Of a DNA stretch of 64,000 bases, positions 48,107 to 59,629 are shown piece after piece (the first letter of the stretch is position 1; every line of letters starts with the position of its first letter). Under the pieces are notes generated by a model. That model searched no databases. It was not told the DNA's origin and was given only the letters and a program-made list of their open reading frames with translations. This DNA comes from Portulaca oleracea. Its lineage: Eukaryota > Streptophyta > Magnoliopsida > Caryophyllales > Portulacaceae. The translations under genes and the position numbers were made by a program. The stretch lies in NCBI GenBank assembly GCA_029582165.1, contig CM055872.1, positions 1,025,728-1,089,727 of the forward strand, in the 5' to 3' direction.

Positions 48107-48938
48107 CTACCCCCATCCCAAAATGTTTATCTTTTGATTAAATTTGATAATTAATTACTCATTAACTTACTGCTCCGACGTGACATTTTTTTTAAAAAAA
48201 TTTTCACGCCGGAACAGGGCCAAAACCGGCCGCCTATGGCTACCAACGGTTGTCCCCGACCGTCGCCAAGACCACCCACCCACTGCTGTCCTCGCCGCTC
48301 ATTGACCGCCCTCGGCCTTCCCCTATTTTGGTAGAGAGAGAATGAGGAGGGAGATGTAGGGAGTTGGGGAGATGAATGATGAGTCAGCTTATCAGGCCCC
48401 ACATTTTAATGAAAATTAGGACTCCTAAGTCCAAATCCTGAGCAGACCAAAGTGTCAAAAGCTTTAGTGGGCCGTCCTTCATGGTCATTAACCCATAACT
48501 CAATTATAGTGTACCATAAATATACAATGTCCATGTTTAGTTTCCCTTAGTTCCCATGAGCTAGTCGTTCTATTGGGCTTTTCTTCAAAAAATGGCCCAT
48601 TAAAAATTAAATAAATATATTTTTTATATGGACATTACACCTCTGAATCATATTATAAACCTTATTAACCGTAGGTAACGGTCTAAGAAGAAAACTTGAC
48701 CCCTCATTGATTCATAAGCATCATCTAATCTAGATGCGTAAGAAGTGGAAACATCCGCATTCTAATGTAGATTAGATTCAGAAGAAACATCCGCTTCAGC
48801 TATCCTTCAAGAATCTAGCGAAAATCCACGAATATAATAAATAATCCTCCGAAAATCAGCAAAAATGTACTCACGCGTCAATTTAGAACATTGAGTTTGG
48901 AAAATCGAACAAGAAAACTCCACGCATCTCACCGTGGA
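48107..48938. other. Intergenic, Stowaway-like left end and unique sequence
   Basis: At 48109 TACCCCCATCCCAAAATG resembles a worn Stowaway end, but the partner is missing. 48180-48400 is more GC-rich, without a recognisable product. The stretch just before 48938 may be the start of the retroelement body behind the LTR at 48951, since that element points leftward. Confidence 0.4.
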
Positions 48939-49161
48939 GCTCTGATACCATGGGAAAATAGTGTTTAGAATGAGAAATGAAGAAAGAGAGGCAAGAATGT
49001 GAAAATAGTGTTCTTTCATTAGGATGCTGTTTGCTTGATACAAACTGAACTAAATTACAAAGAGAATTAAGAGACATTTATACCAAAACTAATATGGGCT
49101 GCAATACATTATTGGGCTGGATAGTACTGGCCCAGATAATATACAACCCATATTCCTCACA
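48939..49161 (-). mobile_element. LTR plus primer-binding site of a retroelement
   Basis: On the minus strand an LTR TGTGAGGAATATGGG..TATTTTCCCA (49161 down to 48951, 211 bp, TG..CA) is followed at once by TGGTATCAGAGC (48950-48939), the exact complement of the initiator Met tRNA 3' end used by Copia elements and TRIMs. GGTATAAATG within the LTR could be its TATA box. No second LTR or coding body was found. Confidence 0.78.
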
Positions 49162-49220
49162 AAATAAATATTATCTGCAATTTAACACTACAAAGTAAGG
49201 AGGAGTATTGAAACTTATTA

Positions 49221-49710
49221 AGACCCTGTTTTTTTTTTTGGTGCGGTGCAGTATCACGACTTACCATATCATTCAATATATTAATTCTATGATTCACCAT
49301 ATCACATTACATTTTATCACAATTATCACTGTTCTCTCTCGTCATTTTTCTATCTTCTCACTTTTCATCTACTTTTCACATTCTCTTTCCTCATCTACTA
49401 CACCAACCACACTTTCCACAAATATGACCAACGGATGGGGTTCATTCGTTAGAGTGTCAATTTTAATTGTTGGCGTAGCCAACATATTCCAAGCTTCTTA
49501 TAATTGATAATTAATAGTATCTGTAAAAAAGTTGATGTTAAAAATGATAATAAATATTGATTTTAAAAGAGAGAAGACATTTTAACAGTGTCTTGGGCAA
49601 GACACTTATCATCACCCTTTTACCATATCATTCCACACCTCACCGCACTTTCCACAATTTCCCCACAGCGCACCATTTCCGCATTCTTACCAACAACACA
49701 AAAGAACATG
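49221..49710. mobile_element. Interrupted family A-like sequence
   Basis: GACCCTGTTTTTTTTTTTGG with GTGCGGTGCAGTATCAC on the left (49221-49440) and CACCTCACCGCACTTTCCAC..CACAAAAGAACATGGC on the right (49630-49710) look like the two ends of one family A copy separated by about 180 bp of unrelated sequence. Boundaries are approximate. Confidence 0.45.
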
Positions 49711-50659
49711 GCAGCGCACCATTTCTGCATCTTATAAACAATAAATAAAGTCTACTGTACATTAGGAGGAAGCCATATGAAAGCCAGTGAACTTTAATTT
49801 CCACTTTTCTTAGCTGTGTCAAACTTAGTTTGATTTTTCAAACTTTGTTAGTGAATCTGGATCATGTAAGTTAAAGATTCGTGTCAAGTTGCTGCCTTTT
49901 GCTTTTGTCCTTGTCTAGAAAGCGTTAAAGCCCTTTTTCTTAAAAACTTACATGAGTGTTGAAATACTGGGCTGCTAATTTTATTAATTATTACTCAAAG
50001 TTAAAAGAAAATTATACGTTATTTACTCAAAGCTTTCATCAATATTGATGTGACTTAAGATTAGAACCTAAATATAATTATTGTATCAACCAAACACTAA
50101 CTTTAGCTGATGTCTAAAAGTGGAAAAAAAAAATCTAGGTATCTCTTTATTAATTGATAAATATAGAAAACCTGAAGAGTAAAGATTATTATCCATAATT
50201 GGATGTATGAAATTCAAAGTTAGTATACAGTGACACATACAAAAGAACAAAGATGATGATGCATGAAGAGGATGTTATGTTATGATGCTAATTTAAGTAG
50301 TTTATAATGGGCAATATTATTATAGAGGGTAATTTTGGACATTTCATGTTGAAGGTATAAGGGTATTTTGATGTTGGAGAATAATGAGAGTAATGACATA
50401 CATAAAACTCCACACAAATGACAGTGATGACTGAATATTACAATACCACTCGTCAAATACTTGGACATTGGAGCCAGTTTAACCTAATAATACACACATG
50501 CAGTGTCCAAGTCACGTAGTCTTCTTATATATGTTGTTCCTTTAGTGCATCATTTCCATATATGATTGCCATCCTCATCTCATGTGCTCTCTCTCTCTCT
50601 CTCTCTCTCTCTGACCCCCCACCACAAAAACATGTTCCTTACGTCACAAAATGCTCTTA
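49711..50659. other. Non-coding stretch with CT microsatellite
   Basis: AT-rich; a CT run at 50587-50612. No gene recognised. Confidence 0.45.
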
Positions 50660-50911
50660 GGCCCCGTTCTTTTGTACGGTGCGGTGTGGTAATGGTGCAA
50701 TACGATAAAATTTGAATGTGTGGTGAAGTCTGGTGAAAGTTGTGGTGGGTGGGGTAAGTGAGGAGAGAGAATGTAAAAAGTAGAGGAGAAAAGTGAAGAA
50801 AGAGAAAAGTAAGAACATATATTAAACTATTAGTAATGATTGGGAATATATTGAGTAGTACGGTGCGATGTGGTACCACACCACAACCTACCACATAAAA
50901 AAAACAGAACT
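50660..50911. mobile_element. MITE family A, TTA target
   Basis: Starts GGCCCCGTTCTTTTGTACGG after TTA (50657-50659) and ends AAAAAAAACAGAACT before TTA (50912-50914). Interior GTGCGGTGTGGTAATGGTGC and TGTGGTACCACACCACAACC. 252 bp. Confidence 0.78.
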
Positions 50912-51151
50912 TTAAACGTATGACATTGGCAGCATGCACTAATTTAATCCGGAGTATATTACATTATTAATTAGAAAAATCTATGTTAAGTATAGACACA
51001 GTGACATTGATTTTACATTACTAGACAATCAAACATCTCACAGGGTTTCACATGCGTGTTATCTTTATCTTTTACTAAACAACTAGCTTGGCCTATATAA
51101 CTAATCTTTGGATATCTAGACTATAGGAACAATAATTTGATAAGTTGCTAA

Positions 51152-51280
51152 GGCATCGTTCTTTTATGCGTTAACGTACCCAAACGCAACGCAACTCTAC
51201 CGCAACATAACGCAAATTACCATTACTTTTTCAACGCAAACGTAACGCAACGCAAACGCAACGCACAAAAGAACGACGCC
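51152..51280. mobile_element. MITE family C, intact, TAA target
   Basis: GGCATCGTTCTTTTATGCG on the left and CACAAAAGAACGACGCC on the right, flanked by perfect TAA (51149-51151, 51281-51283). Only 129 bp, made almost wholly of AACGCAAC/AAACGCA repeats. The terminus GTTCTTTTATGC is shared with family A, but the interior is different. Confidence 0.83.
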
Positions 51281-51283
51281 TAA

Positions 51284-54050
51284 GACAATTCTTCTATACC
51301 TATCAATACTTCGATTAGTTGAAGTATATGTACATTAAAAATATTGGATGATCGTATAACTGTCTTAAATAATATAATTAGTTGTTGTTGGAAAAATGAT
51401 ACTTGAGAGATGGTATAATCTTCATTATCTTTGCTTAAACTTTTTGATCTTTCTCCGGTATGGTGACAAGATGGAGTGTAGACATAGAAACCAAATGATT
51501 CACTTAGGGATACGAAAAAAGTCGTGGACAACCTCATTTTTCTTATATATAAAATATTTACTATACCATGAATGTTCAAAGATATAAAATTAGGGATGTC
51601 GATAGGTCCTAGCTAGATCTACCCCAAACTTGCCAGACCTGCCCCTATTTAGGCGGATTTGGGTCCATTATTTTTGGACCTGATGGGTCTATGGTGGGTC
51701 CGGGTCTAGGCTTCAACCCTGGGACCTGATCCGCGAACCCATAAATATATATAAGATTATCATATGAAAAAGAAACATTATTTAGTTTGAACAATCATGA
51801 ATTTTTTGGGCTTTAAGCGTGGATGTCGCAAAGTCCCCATTCACCTTACGCAAATAGACATGGGGGTATACCGAGATTCGAACCTGAGAGTTCTTACTCA
51901 ACTCAACCTAGTTCTGATACCATGTGAAACTATGTTAACCAAGAGTTAAAATTGATAATTAAAGGTCCAAGAACCATTTTATAATCTTACACTTTCAAAC
52001 AAGAAACCCTAGCTAGGGTACTTCTTGCTAAGCTGTTCTCTTGCTAGTTAATTAATAGAACTTTAACTCGATCACTAGCTGTTTTAACCTAATCACGAAT
52101 TAAGAACTTAACGCGGCAATGCCTTACACTGTTTTCCTCTTCATGATTAATGGGGTAGATTGTTATAAAAGTAAATAATCTTTTGCCTTTTCCACTTTTG
52201 AATTTTTGCTATGCCGAATATATTTCTTTTCTTAATTTTTGCGCAATTGCATATTAAGGTACTTTATTTGGCTCTTGAACAAAACAAGATGATGTTACAC
52301 TATTAAAATGAGGAAAATGACAAATTAACGGTGAAGCTTCATAGATCTAAGTTCATTCCCCCTCCTAAAAAAAAAAGAAAAAGAAAATTAAACGAAGGCC
52401 AAGATTCATTATTTTGTTTTTCAAACTTTTAATTGGGGACTCGATATGTAGCTTTTAACTGAAGCTATGTTACAGTTGGGTCTAGATTCTATTATACAAA
52501 AGTAATCTATCAGATGATGATCAGTAAGACAGTAACAAATCTTTATTTTAAGAAAGATTCTTATTCTTTTAGATAAAAAAATAGATTCTTCTTGCACAAA
52601 ATATACAAGGCCAAGTAGTAACTAGTAGGTTTTGCTGTGGTTAAAGAATTCACATAAAATATTTATACTATTAGTTAATATTTAAGCATCACAATCTAAT
52701 GAGGTAGAGTGATAAATATAGATTGGAAATAAATAATAATAATAATAATTTGATAATGACGATAATTTGATAAATATTTAGCTACTTTTTCTGTGAATTA
52801 GGATGAAGTTTATTTGGTGAAACGACGATAATTTTAGTAAACAAATTTCATCACATATCATACATTTACTGGAAAAGTGTCTAAATTTATCGAAAAGTAG
52901 CTAAATGAAATTGGTTCAAAAGCTCAAGTAAGTAAATATTAACTCAAAAATGTATGAGTTGAATTTATAAATGTCATAAACCTGAAGGGATCTACGCAAA
53001 TTCACATATTTGCTATCTGAAGTAGCCATTTGAAGTTTGTGCGGAAGTGACAGACTATCCAATACTTCTCTAAACCAGACAAAAAGGGATGATCTTGGCA
53101 ACAAATTAAAATTGATCTTTTGAACAGCACTACTACTGTTAACTGTTGAGGAAGGTTACAAATTAAGGATCCTAAGCAAGGTTTCACTTACAAAAGAATA
53201 ATGTAGTATAATGCATGATCATTTGGTCCCCCCCCCCCCAAAAAAAAAAAAGAAAAAAAAGTGTTGAGGTAATTTAATAATTTATTTGACTTCAAGTCCT
53301 TGATCATGCAAATGGATCAAACTGCAGGTTGATTAATTAATTAATTAATTAATTAAATTACCAAAGTGAAATTAATTAAAACATCTTGGCTTAACTGTAC
53401 GAATTACCGGCTATGCATGTGCGTAATTAACAATTGACAAGCTTCAAATTAAGCTGAACTGATGCTAATCCCAGAAACTTCTAATCATATCAAACACAAA
53501 ACTCTTACTTAATTACTAATATTTCTCTTCTGGTTCTATGTTATTAATTAATTAAATACATGAAATGTCGTCGTAACTTGTACCTCCTCAAATCTAATAT
53601 TCCTTATATTATTGAATACGTTAATTTTGTTGTCGATTTTGTGTGCTAGCTTCATCATTTACGTCACCCTGACTTCATAAACTATTTGTTTACTATTGTG
53701 TTCTTTAATTATATATCACATATGTATTGTAAATTTCATGCTGTAGTTACTACAAAGTTCACAAGGATCTAAGTCAGGATAATGTCGGAACTTTTGTTCT
53801 ATATCTCGTCATAATACGTAATGCTAACCAAACAAGTATATCACTGATCACTTAGTGACAATAACAAATGTTTTTGAGACCATTCCCAACAACGTGGCAA
53901 ATGAGTGGGAAAGACCTTGCTCATTTTTTTTGTATAGTTTGAGATCTAGATAGGAAGAGGAGAGAGAAAGGAATGGGCAAAATAAATAATTTATAATTAT
54001 TTTCACTATTTTTACATTCTGCTCTAGAATTTTTATAATATTCTTGTCGA
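51284..54050. other. AT-rich intergenic stretch
   Basis: Contains a truncated hAT-like end at 51593 (TAGGGATGTCGATAGGTCC with TGGGTCCGGGTC-type repeats), a SINE-like piece at 51810-51960, a C/A homopolymer near 53227-53258 and a TTAA repeat at 53330-53356. No gene is recognised in 2.8 kb. Confidence 0.5.
51810..51945 (-). mobile_element. tRNA-related SINE-like fragment
   Basis: On the minus strand ATGGTATCAGAACTAGGTTG is followed about 35 bp later by AGGTTCGAATCTCGGTA, a good match to the RNA polymerase III box B (GGTTCGANNCC). A conserved-looking tail with GTGAATGGGGACTTTGCG follows. Alternative reading: a retroelement primer-binding site (TGGTATCAGA). The box B favours a SINE. Confidence 0.45.
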
Positions 54051-54320
54051 GGCACTGTTCTTTTATACGGCTGGCTGCCATATGGTGCGGTGCAGTGTGA
54101 TGAAATTGTGGTGGGTGTGGTAGAATTATGGTGAATTATCGATAAGTTGTGGTAAGTTTTGTTTTTTTTTTTATAAATGTAAATTGTATTGATAAATGTG
54201 AAAAAATTGATTGTGATGGGTTGTGGTAAGTTATGGTGTATTGGTATGTTGTGGTGGATTCTGGCAAAGTGCAGTGTGTTGTGACACGGTAGCCAGCCAG
54301 CCGTATAAAAAAACAGGACC
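54051..54320. mobile_element. MITE family A with longer TIR
   Basis: GGCACTGTTCTTTTATACGG then CTGGCTGCC on the left; GCCAGCCAGCCGTATAAAAA then AACAGGACC on the right. The TIR is at least 25 bp. Interior GTGCGGTGCAGTGTGATG and GTGGTGGGTGTGGTAG. 270 bp. Confidence 0.78.
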
Positions 54321-55601
54321 TAAATCTTTTATCTTACTCTCATTGTTTTCCACCCTATTGCTAATGGTCTAACATTACAATGTAATGTCCTTGTTATATT
54401 TATTAAATTATCTCAAATCAAATTAGATAGATTAGACTAAACTTTGATTTTGATGGAATGTTACTAATTATGATTTATGCATGATTTTTAATTTTTGTGA
54501 TTATCCACATTTGATTTGAGATATACGCAAATTTTGCGACCAATTTGGATATAGGGTTAGTATAAATATCATAAATCTAAGTATACGCATTTATGCTATG
54601 TATACTAACATGATTTTTTTGGTTAATTAGAAGAATTCAAGGGGTAGGAATTATAACAACAATGAGTATTCTTTTTATGGTCAAATTGACAAACAAATCA
54701 AACACCACAGCAATAATAAAGGCTCACTAGAAAATTAGAAATCGACAGTCGACGGATGTTACAGTTACTAAAATGGAGAAGAGAAGAGGGAGATCAGAAG
54801 ACCGACCACAGCGGGGCAGCGTTCATCCAGGCAACCAGAGCGTCCACGTCCTAGGAGGACGATGTTACCTCAGGCGACCAAGGGGGACGTGCCATCGTCG
54901 GCGTAGTGGACCACCAGCAGCTAGGGTTTTATTTTTTTGAGAGAGAAAAGAAGAGCAGGGGTCGCTAGCCATTCTAAAATATAAACATCGCACAATTTTC
55001 AAATACAAATATGAACTGTTGACAAATACGACCAAAGTCAGCGAAGCTACGTTCTGGTGACAATCTGGATATTAAAATCTCAGCATTGGTTTGTTAGGAC
55101 CAAATCTTTCACCGAAAGTCTGAAAATCTCAACATAATAGGTTGCAGTAATAATACTCGCAGTAATGTTAGTGGGCTCACTCTCATTACTACTTTCCTTT
55201 ACTATCCTTTGCCTCTTTTGCAGTCTCACCCACGCACTCATTCAATTACTCATCCCCCCACTGTAGCACCGTTAACATCTTTATTGGTCACTATTATTAA
55301 TATATTTTCATCAAATTCAAAAAATAAAAGGCTTCATAATTTGCATGGTAAGTTATTTTTTCTTTTTTCTTTTTTACATGGTTTAAGTTTAAACAAAGTC
55401 TTCCTCACATGGCTCACCTGCCCTTCTTATAAATCTCACATCCCCTCCAAATATTCTCCCCTATTTTTTACTTGCACCGTCTCATTGTCATTGTCTCCAA
55501 CAATATATATATATATTTTCAACTAGTAGTAGTACTGTGCCTGGGAAATTCAACTCAAAAATGTGGGAATTTCGGTTGTACTGATTCAGTAGCTTCTACA
55601 G
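54321..55601. other. Upstream region of the LRR receptor gene
   Basis: AT-rich, with a more GC-rich patch at 54780-54930 that holds no convincing frame. The last 100 bp before 55602 form the likely leader of the receptor gene. Confidence 0.5.
55502..55520 (+). promoter_or_regulatory. Candidate TATA box of the LRR receptor gene
   Basis: An AATATATATATATATTTT run about 85-100 bp before the start codon, in front of a short leader. Only position and composition support it. Confidence 0.45.
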
Positions 55602-58600
55602 ATGACGAGGGCAACAATCTCAACTGCTCTCTTACTCCTATCCATTTCACTCTTTTCCTCATACCAACCCATCTCCGCTAATCTAACCAATGATGGAGTT
55701 TCACTGCTCTCATTCAAGTACTCCATTTTGAGCGACCCGCTTCGAGTGTTGGATTCATGGAGGAGCTCCGACACGCACACCCTGTGTTCATGGCGGGGTG
55801 TTTCATGCTCCGCCCCGAGCAATTCGGGTCATCCTCCCCGGGTCATCGGGCTATCCCTTCCCGGGTCACAGCTTCTGGGTTCCATACCGGGTAACCTTAC
55901 TTTCCTTGATCAGCTTCAGTGGCTCAACCTTTCCTCCAACTACATCAATGGCTCCATCCCGGATTCATTATTTGTGTTACCGAACCTCCAGGTGCTCGAC
56001 TTGTCGGAAAATTTCATCTCCGGCGAGTTGCCGGAGCTCGTCGGGAGGAGCTTGGAGGTTATCGACGTCTCTGAAAACGCCCTCGAGGGGAACATTCCGA
56101 TGAATCTTTCGAGATTATCGAATCTGACGGTGGTTTCGTTGAGAGGGAATTACTTCTCCGGCAGTATTCCCGGCGGGTTTCACCGGGTCAAGTACTTGGA
56201 TCTTTCATCAAATCTTATAAACGGGTCATTGCCGGCGGATCTCGGAGGCAGAAGCGTGGAGTACCTGAATGTTTCCTTCAACAGAATCACCGGTGAAATC
56301 CCGGCGAAATTCGGCCGGCATATTCCCGGAAACGCCACGTTGGATTTCTCGTCGAATTACTTATCCGGCGAGATTCCGGATTCTAGAGTGTTCCGCAGCC
56401 AAGCAAGGGACTCGTTCTCGGGAAATTCCGATCTGTGTGGGCCTCCGTCAGGTAACCCCTGCCTGATTCCGTCAACCACCGCCGCCCTGCCGTACGCCGT
56501 TGATGAACCAATCCCGCCACCAGCCATCGCCGTCATTCCGAAACCCGCCGACGGCGACGACCCTGGATCGCCGGAAAAGAACAACAACAACAGCCTCCGA
56601 CCCCAAATCATCTTAGCAATCATCGTGGGAGATCTGATCGGAATTATGATCTTCGCCACCGTATTCATCTACGTCTGCCGGAGAAAACGAACCACCACCA
56701 CCGCCAACATGGACGCAATAAGCAAACCCGGATCAAAGTCCGGCGGCGGCGCAACACCCATGATGGTCCCACGTCCCTCCTCGTTGTCTCGGTCCTCCTC
56801 CTCCTCGGAGTCCAAAGCGACGTCGTCCAAGTGGTCCTGTCTGAAACGCAACGAAGACGACGACGAAGAAGAAGATGACGACGACGATGACGTCGAAGAA
56901 ACCCACGAGCGGCGGCCGCGACAGGGACAGTTGGTGACGGTGGACGGAGAAGCGGCGCTGGAGTTGGAGACACTACTGAAGGCGTCAGCCTACATTTTGG
57001 GAGCCAGTGGAAGTAGCATAATGTACAAGGCTGTGCTCCAAGACGGCACCGTTTTGGCTGTCAGGAGAGTGGGGGAGTGCACCAATGCAGAGAGGTTCAA
57101 GGACTTTGAGACCCAGGTTCGAGCCATAGCTAAGATGGTGCACCCTAACTTGGTCCGGGTTCGAGGATTCTACTGGGGTTCCGATGAGAAGCTTGTCATC
57201 TATGAGTTTGTCCCCAACGGTAACCTCGCCAACGCTCGTTACCGTAAGTTGCTTTTTCTGCCGCTAATTAATGCTTTTTCCATTTGTCATTGTCTTGCAT
57301 GGACCATGGCATGTATGCTACATTCGTGAAAATCTAACTAATGTGTTCAGCATGCCCCAAACTAATTAGTCGTCTTTCTCTAAACATTGTTAAAACCTAG
57401 CACAGAATAAATGACATAAAACAAATAGAGTATCTATCTTGGCTTCGTCTAATTTCACTAACGGAATAATTGTTTGTCCGTTTAAATATTTTCACTAACG
57501 GGATAAAATACTTTAAGCATGCAATTGATTTGATTAATATATCATGTATATTTATTGTCGTAGCCAATGTATACTAACTGCAGTATATATAATTAATAAT
57601 TAATATTAACAATTAAAAAATGTACATAATAATAATAATAATAAATATGAATTTACTAATCAAAAAGTAAAATATTTGAAGCTTCTTGAGATATGACCGG
57701 TATCATAACTCTAGTTAAAAATTAAGTGTTAACTCGGGTAACTTTAGTACATTTAACCTACTTTCTTCCTCTTAAAATAACTCTTTCGATTTTTTATGGT
57801 CTCTAAGATGATATTTTGACTAGTATTTGTTAGTAATGTGTACTCATGAAAATTATAAGACTATATATGTGAAAGTATTTTTTTTTTAGTAAGAATATAT
57901 TAACATTGGTCTCATCCTACTCTAAAAGCCCAATGCTTACATCCTCCATTCTATATTGTTAGTCTTTTAATTAGTCTTTTGAGGATATATCAAGGTACGT
58001 AAGACAATTGGAAAATTTTCTCTTTTTGAATGTGTGGAGAGAAAAATGGGAATAGGCGAGGTGAATGAATTAGATAAAGAGTAATCATAGGTAATTGACA
58101 TTAATACTTTTTACTCAATTTTATAAAATTAATACTTTTTATTATTTTTTACATCAATCTTTTTTTATAGATAATGTTAATTATCAATTATAAAATGTCA
58201 CACCCTAATTGAATGAACGATATTCATTAGATATGTTTTAAACACTTTTCTTATAAATTTTAAAAATTATGAATAAAATATCATTTTACATAATTTATAT
58301 ATAGTATGTTAGTTATAAAAGACAATTATATCATTTTTTAGTTTAATATGCAAATATTTCAGTTTTATCTCAAGAGAAGACCTTTAATAGATATATTGCC
58401 CTAAAATTCATACCACTTTTATATTTTATAAAAGAGGAGAGATGAGCCAATTATATAGTGAGGGGGAGATAATTAATTAAAATCATGGTAAACTATTAGG
58501 AATAAAATCAAAAAATTTAACTATTGTGAATGTAAAATATTAAACATATTGTGAATGTAAAATATTAAATATTACATAATAAAAAAATATGGTCGAACAA

Positions 58601-59629
58601 ATGGACTATATGGAGTATTATAGTCTTTATGGATGGAGTAGATAAGTAGTTGGAATGAAGACAAACCTTGTAAAAAGAACCTTTTTTTTTTTCTTTTTGG
58701 CGCCCCCACCGGTAGTAGAATGGTACCTCTCAGTATAGTTGGTTGGCCAGACATATTTATTTTTAAGTGTACATAATCAACAACTTACAACTGTTAAATT
58801 TGGTACATTGTAAATTTGTATTTATGAGGAAGGACTCAAAAAAATGGTACGTTGTATATTTGTAAGGGTACTTCATGTGATTTACGTTAAATAATAGTGT
58901 TTCTAATTACTAAGAATTAACTGAAGTTGGATTTGGTATTTAACAGGAAAAGCAGGGGCTTCACCAAGCCATATACCATGGGATATCCGCCTAAGAATAG
59001 CAAAAGGCGTGGCTCGTGGGCTAAGCTACATCCATGACAAGAAACACGTACATGGCAACCTCAAGCCAACCAACATTCTGTTGGACTTGGACATGGACCC
59101 CAAGATTGCCGATTTCGGCATCGAGCGGCTCTCCATGGGTAAATCCGGATACATACCAACCGGGTCAACCCGGCATTTCGGTAGCAAGAGATCCTCAGCG
59201 TCTCGAGAAAGCTTCCAGGACTACTCACTCGGGGCTACTCCTAGCCCGAGTGCAAGCTCCATAGGGTGCATCTCACCGTACCATTCACCTGAAACGCTAC
59301 GTACTTTAAAACCTAGCTCAAAATGGGACGTGTATTCGTTTGGAGTGATACTCCTCGAATTGCTAACCGGTAAAGTCGTGGTGTCAGACGAGCTTGGCCC
59401 GCCCGTCTTGGCCGGGTTGGCAGTCGGGCTAGATGACAAGACCCGACTGCTCCGGATGGCTGACCCACCCATCCGGAGCGAGTTGGAGGGTAAAGAGGAG
59501 GACTTGTTTGGGTGCTTAAAGTTAGGGTATAATTGTATCTCTCATGTCCCACAAAAGAGACCCACAATGAAAGAAGTCGTACAAGTATTAGAAAAGATAC
59601 CTACTTGTTCTTCATCAACCCCATCATGA
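55602..59629 (+). CDS. LRR receptor-like protein with atypical kinase domain
   Basis: Plasma-membrane receptor, LRR-III-like class (At4g37250/At4g34220 type). Two exons, 55602-57243 and 58947-59629, join in frame (Arg548 split) into 774 aa; the 1703-bp intron holds nothing recognised. Signal peptide about 1-26; LRR N-cap with LCSWRGVSCS (61-70); about seven LRRs (80-260), partly irregular; a Pro-rich stalk; membrane span about 336-358 followed by RRKR; a Ser-rich and strongly acidic linker (DDDEEEDDDDDD, 419-430). The kinase-like domain starts near 460. The ATP-binding Lys of VAIK is replaced (LAVRRV, 485-490) and HRD is HGN (583-585), while the Asn of NILL and DFG (603-605) remain. So it is a probable pseudokinase, as in many relatives. 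Signalling would need a partner kinase. Confidence 0.93.

Noticed and set aside
51890..51945. A functional tRNA gene
   Set aside because: Box B is good but no cloverleaf or acceptor stem could be paired; SINE-like or retroelement primer region is more likely.
56357..56973. Minus-strand frames of about 100 codons
   Set aside because: Antisense shadows of the GC-rich LRR receptor exon.
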